Assembly: GCA_009908915.1 (NCBI GenBank)
Contig: JAAAOJ010000016.1
Location: forward strand, 1-45,104
Length of the DNA stretch: 45,104 bases
Reading direction: 5' to 3'
Source of the DNA: Planctomycetota bacterium
GTDB lineage: Bacteria; Planctomycetota; Phycisphaerae; SM23-33
Within the stretch, counting starts at the first letter, position 1; the number at the start of each line of letters is the position of its first letter. Below are positions 43,146 to 45,104 of the stretch, in pieces. The notes beneath the pieces were generated by a model. That model did not search any database. It was given only the letters and a program-made list of their open reading frames with translations, and was not told the origin of the DNA. The position numbers and the translations under genes were made by a program.

Positions 43146-45104
43146 CTACTGCTGCTTTTCGCGATAGTCGACGCGCGTGCGGATATCGATGGGGTTGAAC
43201 CACTGCCGGAGCGTCGTCAGGCCGGCCGAGAATTCCAGCTGGTCCATCAGACTCTTCTGCATAAGATCATAGCCGTCCGCCATCGCCGGGCGATAGTCGA
43301 TGCGCTGGATGAGCAGGACCTCGCCCTCGGCTGGCAGGGGAACGCTGGCGATGTCCGTCGATACCTGCGGGTAATCGCCGTCGGGGTCGGTCGGCGCCAG
43401 GGCCGTGAAGGCCTGGCCGAGAACGTACACGTCCACCGCCGTCTCGGAGAACCCCAGCGAGGCCAGTCGACTCGGCACATAGCCGCCGGCCCTTTGGCCG
43501 ACCGGTCGCTGCTTGCGGGCGAGCATGCGGGTCTCAATCGGCTCGACGTCATGCTGCTTGGCCCACGCATCGAGTTGCTCGGCGGTGGTAATCTCAGCGG
43601 CCTTGGCCTTGGCGAGTCCGAAGGCCTTCTTCAGCTTCCAGTCGCGAACGAGTGCTTTGCGAATGTCGTCGGTGATGCTCTCGGCAACGACCGGCTCGGT
43701 CGTCTCCAGCAATCGCCAGAGTACCCAGCCGGAGCGGTCGGGCGTCCAGGTCATCATGGCCGGAACGTCTTCCCCGACCGCCACCATACCGACCTCGTTG
43801 CTGCCGTTGGCATTGAACACCATCTCCAGTAGCGAGCTTGCGACGCCTCGGCGGCCGCCGCGGGCGCGGGCGTTGGCCAGCAGGTCGTTCTCGCGGAGTT
43901 CTTCGCGGCTGCTCAGCTCGGTCACGCCGGCCGAGACGGGGAAAAAACGCACGCCCTCGGTCGTGAACAGTACATCCTCGAAGCCGCGGCACATACTCCA
44001 CGTCAGGTCGGGAAGGTCCTTGATCTCACCGGCGACGAGCCTGAGGGCCTCGCCGACCGTCAGATTGCGTTTCGCGAAGGCCTTGACCTTCACCTCGGGG
44101 TCGATCTGGATATTGCCGTGTTTGCCCCACGGGAAGCAGATGCTCGCCAGACGCGGCTCGGCCTCGGCGGCGACGCTTTCGACCACGTCGCGCAGCGGCG
44201 TCGGTTCGGCGACGACGAGTACGAGGATGCCTCGCGATAGCAGGTCCTCGCCGGGCAGTTCGAAGCTGCGGGCCGCTTGCAGATAAGCCGCGCCGGGCGC
44301 GGGCGTCTCCTCGCCTTTGGGCGCCTCGTAGCCCATGATCTCGCGGCGGGCCAGCATCATCAGCTCATCGGCCCGAGCGGAGACGACCTGCGGCTGGAGG
44401 GCCTGGATGGCCTGGCGGCGCTTCTCGGCGGGCGTCATCGGCACGGTTTCCATCGCCTGCGGCTTGACGGTCTCGCCGTCGTCGGATGTATCGTCGGTGC
44501 TTTCGGTGTCTTCCTCAGCCTCAGCGGGTACCTCTTTGACCAGTTCATCCTCGTTCGAGCGGATCCACGCGTCGATGTCCTGCTCGGCGGGGACGGCCCC
44601 GCGCTGGACGGCTTCGCGGTGGATGAACAGCCAGGCCAGGCGCACCTTGGCCGGTCGCAGGTAACCGAAGCTGAACGTGTCAACGCCCTGGAATTCGCCG
44701 GCGGGTCGGCCCCGGTAGTCTTCGAACATCGCCTGGAGGTCTTCATCAGTCGGCTCCCCGACGTCGTCGAGAAACGCCGCCGGGTCGATTGTCACGACCC
44801 GGAGCTTGATCTGCTCGGAGATGTCGCGGTAGAGATGTCGCAGTTGGGCCTGGCTGGGCGGCGTGGTCAGGGTCGAAGCCTCGTAGTTCCTCAGCACCAT
44901 CGCCCATCGCCGCAGCACGCCGCGGATGGTCTTCTCGGGCACGTTCCGGTTCTGCCGGAAGTGCGTGATCATGCCGTCGTAGTCGAAGCCTGGTGCGTCG
45001 CGCAGGCGTTTGACCATCCGGTCCACGTCGGCGTCCGTGACGCGGAGTTTCTTGCCGTCAGCCTCCTTGAGCAGCATGGCATAGGCGATGGCGACTTCGG
45101 CGGT
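43146..45104 (-). CDS. SurA/PpiD-like peptidyl-prolyl isomerase/chaperone, partial
   Basis: At least 652 residues; the frame stays open through the window edge (TAEVAIAYAMLLKEADG), so the N-terminus, including any signal or anchor, is missing. The first part resembles the SurA N-terminal helical domain (DADVDRMVKRLRDAPGF, then a LRRWAMVLRNYE segment). A central acidic Glu/Asp/Thr insert follows, and later helical pieces such as DDIRKALVRDWKLKKAFGLA recall the segment after the parvulin domain of PpiD. No clear parvulin active site is visible, so a chaperone role is as likely as isomerase activity. The family assignment is tentative, but the coding call is secure. Confidence 0.65.
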   Translation of the reverse strand, partial: TAEVAIAYAMLLKEADGKKLRVTDADVDRMVKRLRDAPGFDYDGMITHFRQNRNVPEKTIRGVLRRWAMVLRNYEASTLTTPPSQAQLRHLYRDISEQIKLRVVTIDPAAFLDDVGEPTDEDLQAMFEDYRGRPAGEFQGVDTFSFGYLRPAKVRLAWLFIHREAVQRGAVPAEQDIDAWIRSNEDELVKEVPAEAEEDTESTDDTSDDGETVKPQAMETVPMTPAEKRRQAIQALQPQVVSARADELMMLARREIMGYEAPKGEETPAPGAAYLQAARSFELPGEDLLSRGILVLVVAEPTPLRDVVESVAAEAEPRLASICFPWGKHGNIQIDPEVKVKAFAKRNLTVGEALRLVAGEIKDLPDLTWSMCRGFEDVLFTTEGVRFFPVSAGVTELSSREELRENDLLANARARGGRRGVASSLLEMVFNANGSNEVGMVAVGEDVPAMMTWTPDRSGWVLWRLLETTEPVVAESITDDIRKALVRDWKLKKAFGLAKAKAAEITTAEQLDAWAKQHDVEPIETRMLARKQRPVGQRAGGYVPSRLASLGFSETAVDVYVLGQAFTALAPTDPDGDYPQVSTDIASVPLPAEGEVLLIQRIDYRPAMADGYDLMQKSLMDQLEFSAGLTTLRQWFNPIDIRTRVDYREKQQ

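Overview
The window is GC-rich bacterial chromosome, densely coded on both strands and mostly housekeeping. The GH10-like protein opening with an MLRFKVYRDG-type N-terminus, the mix of core genes, the short degenerate intergenic repeats and the homodimeric-type pyruvate dehydrogenase E1 suggest a planctomycete, perhaps Phycisphaerae-like. That placement is inferred from family resemblance and was not tested. No rRNA, intact mobile element or CRISPR array is present.

Layout. 1-2025 (+): gmd and a GDP-L-fucose synthase, making GDP-L-fucose. 2155-5754 (-): miaB and uvrB, separated by two kinds of tandem short repeat. 5861-7434 (+): a small membrane protein, then a lower-GC SatD-like/DUF3307-like pair behind AT-rich repeats. 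7439-11313 (+): a MagIII-like DNA glycosylase, a GH10-like protein without recognisable catalytic carboxylates, a ComEA-like helix-hairpin-helix protein and a CPBP membrane protease. 11515-13355 (-): argH and a small membrane protein, divergent from pyrK-like and malic enzyme genes (13401-15813, +). 15895-25310 (-): a shortened MetH, aceE, lpd, comF and a HEAT-like membrane-anchored protein. 25403-30685 (+): fumC, dnaG, rpoD. 30998-38046 (-): larB, nnrD, a metal-chelate/cobalamin-type ABC importer, ribF and a DHH phosphoesterase with a long disordered tail, tightly packed. 38336-39358 (+): metallophosphoesterase. 39510-42039 (-): tsaD and an S41 protease. 42040-43145: two tandem homologous small-RNA genes, a broken glutamine amidotransferase and tRNA-Phe. 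The last gene (-) is a SurA/PpiD-like protein running off the window.

Functional links. Several genes feed central carbon metabolism (pyruvate dehydrogenase E1 and E3, fumarase, malic enzyme). Others concern cofactors: folate/cobalamin (MetH), flavin (RibF), NAD(P)HX repair (NnrD) and the nickel-pincer cofactor (LarB). The BtuFCD-like importer lies in the same operon as LarB and NnrD.

The strongest candidate for something undescribed is the pair of about 85-nt RNAs at 42369-42453 and 42540-42624. Each has its own sigma70-type promoter, a conserved stem whose loop differs between copies, and an intrinsic terminator whose loop exposes an identical CU-rich, anti-Shine-Dalgarno-like sequence. 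Other items of interest are a set of -10 boxes exactly 6 nt upstream of ATG (leaderless transcripts), families of intergenic palindromes, a solitary CRISPR-repeat-like sequence and the GH10 pseudoenzyme.
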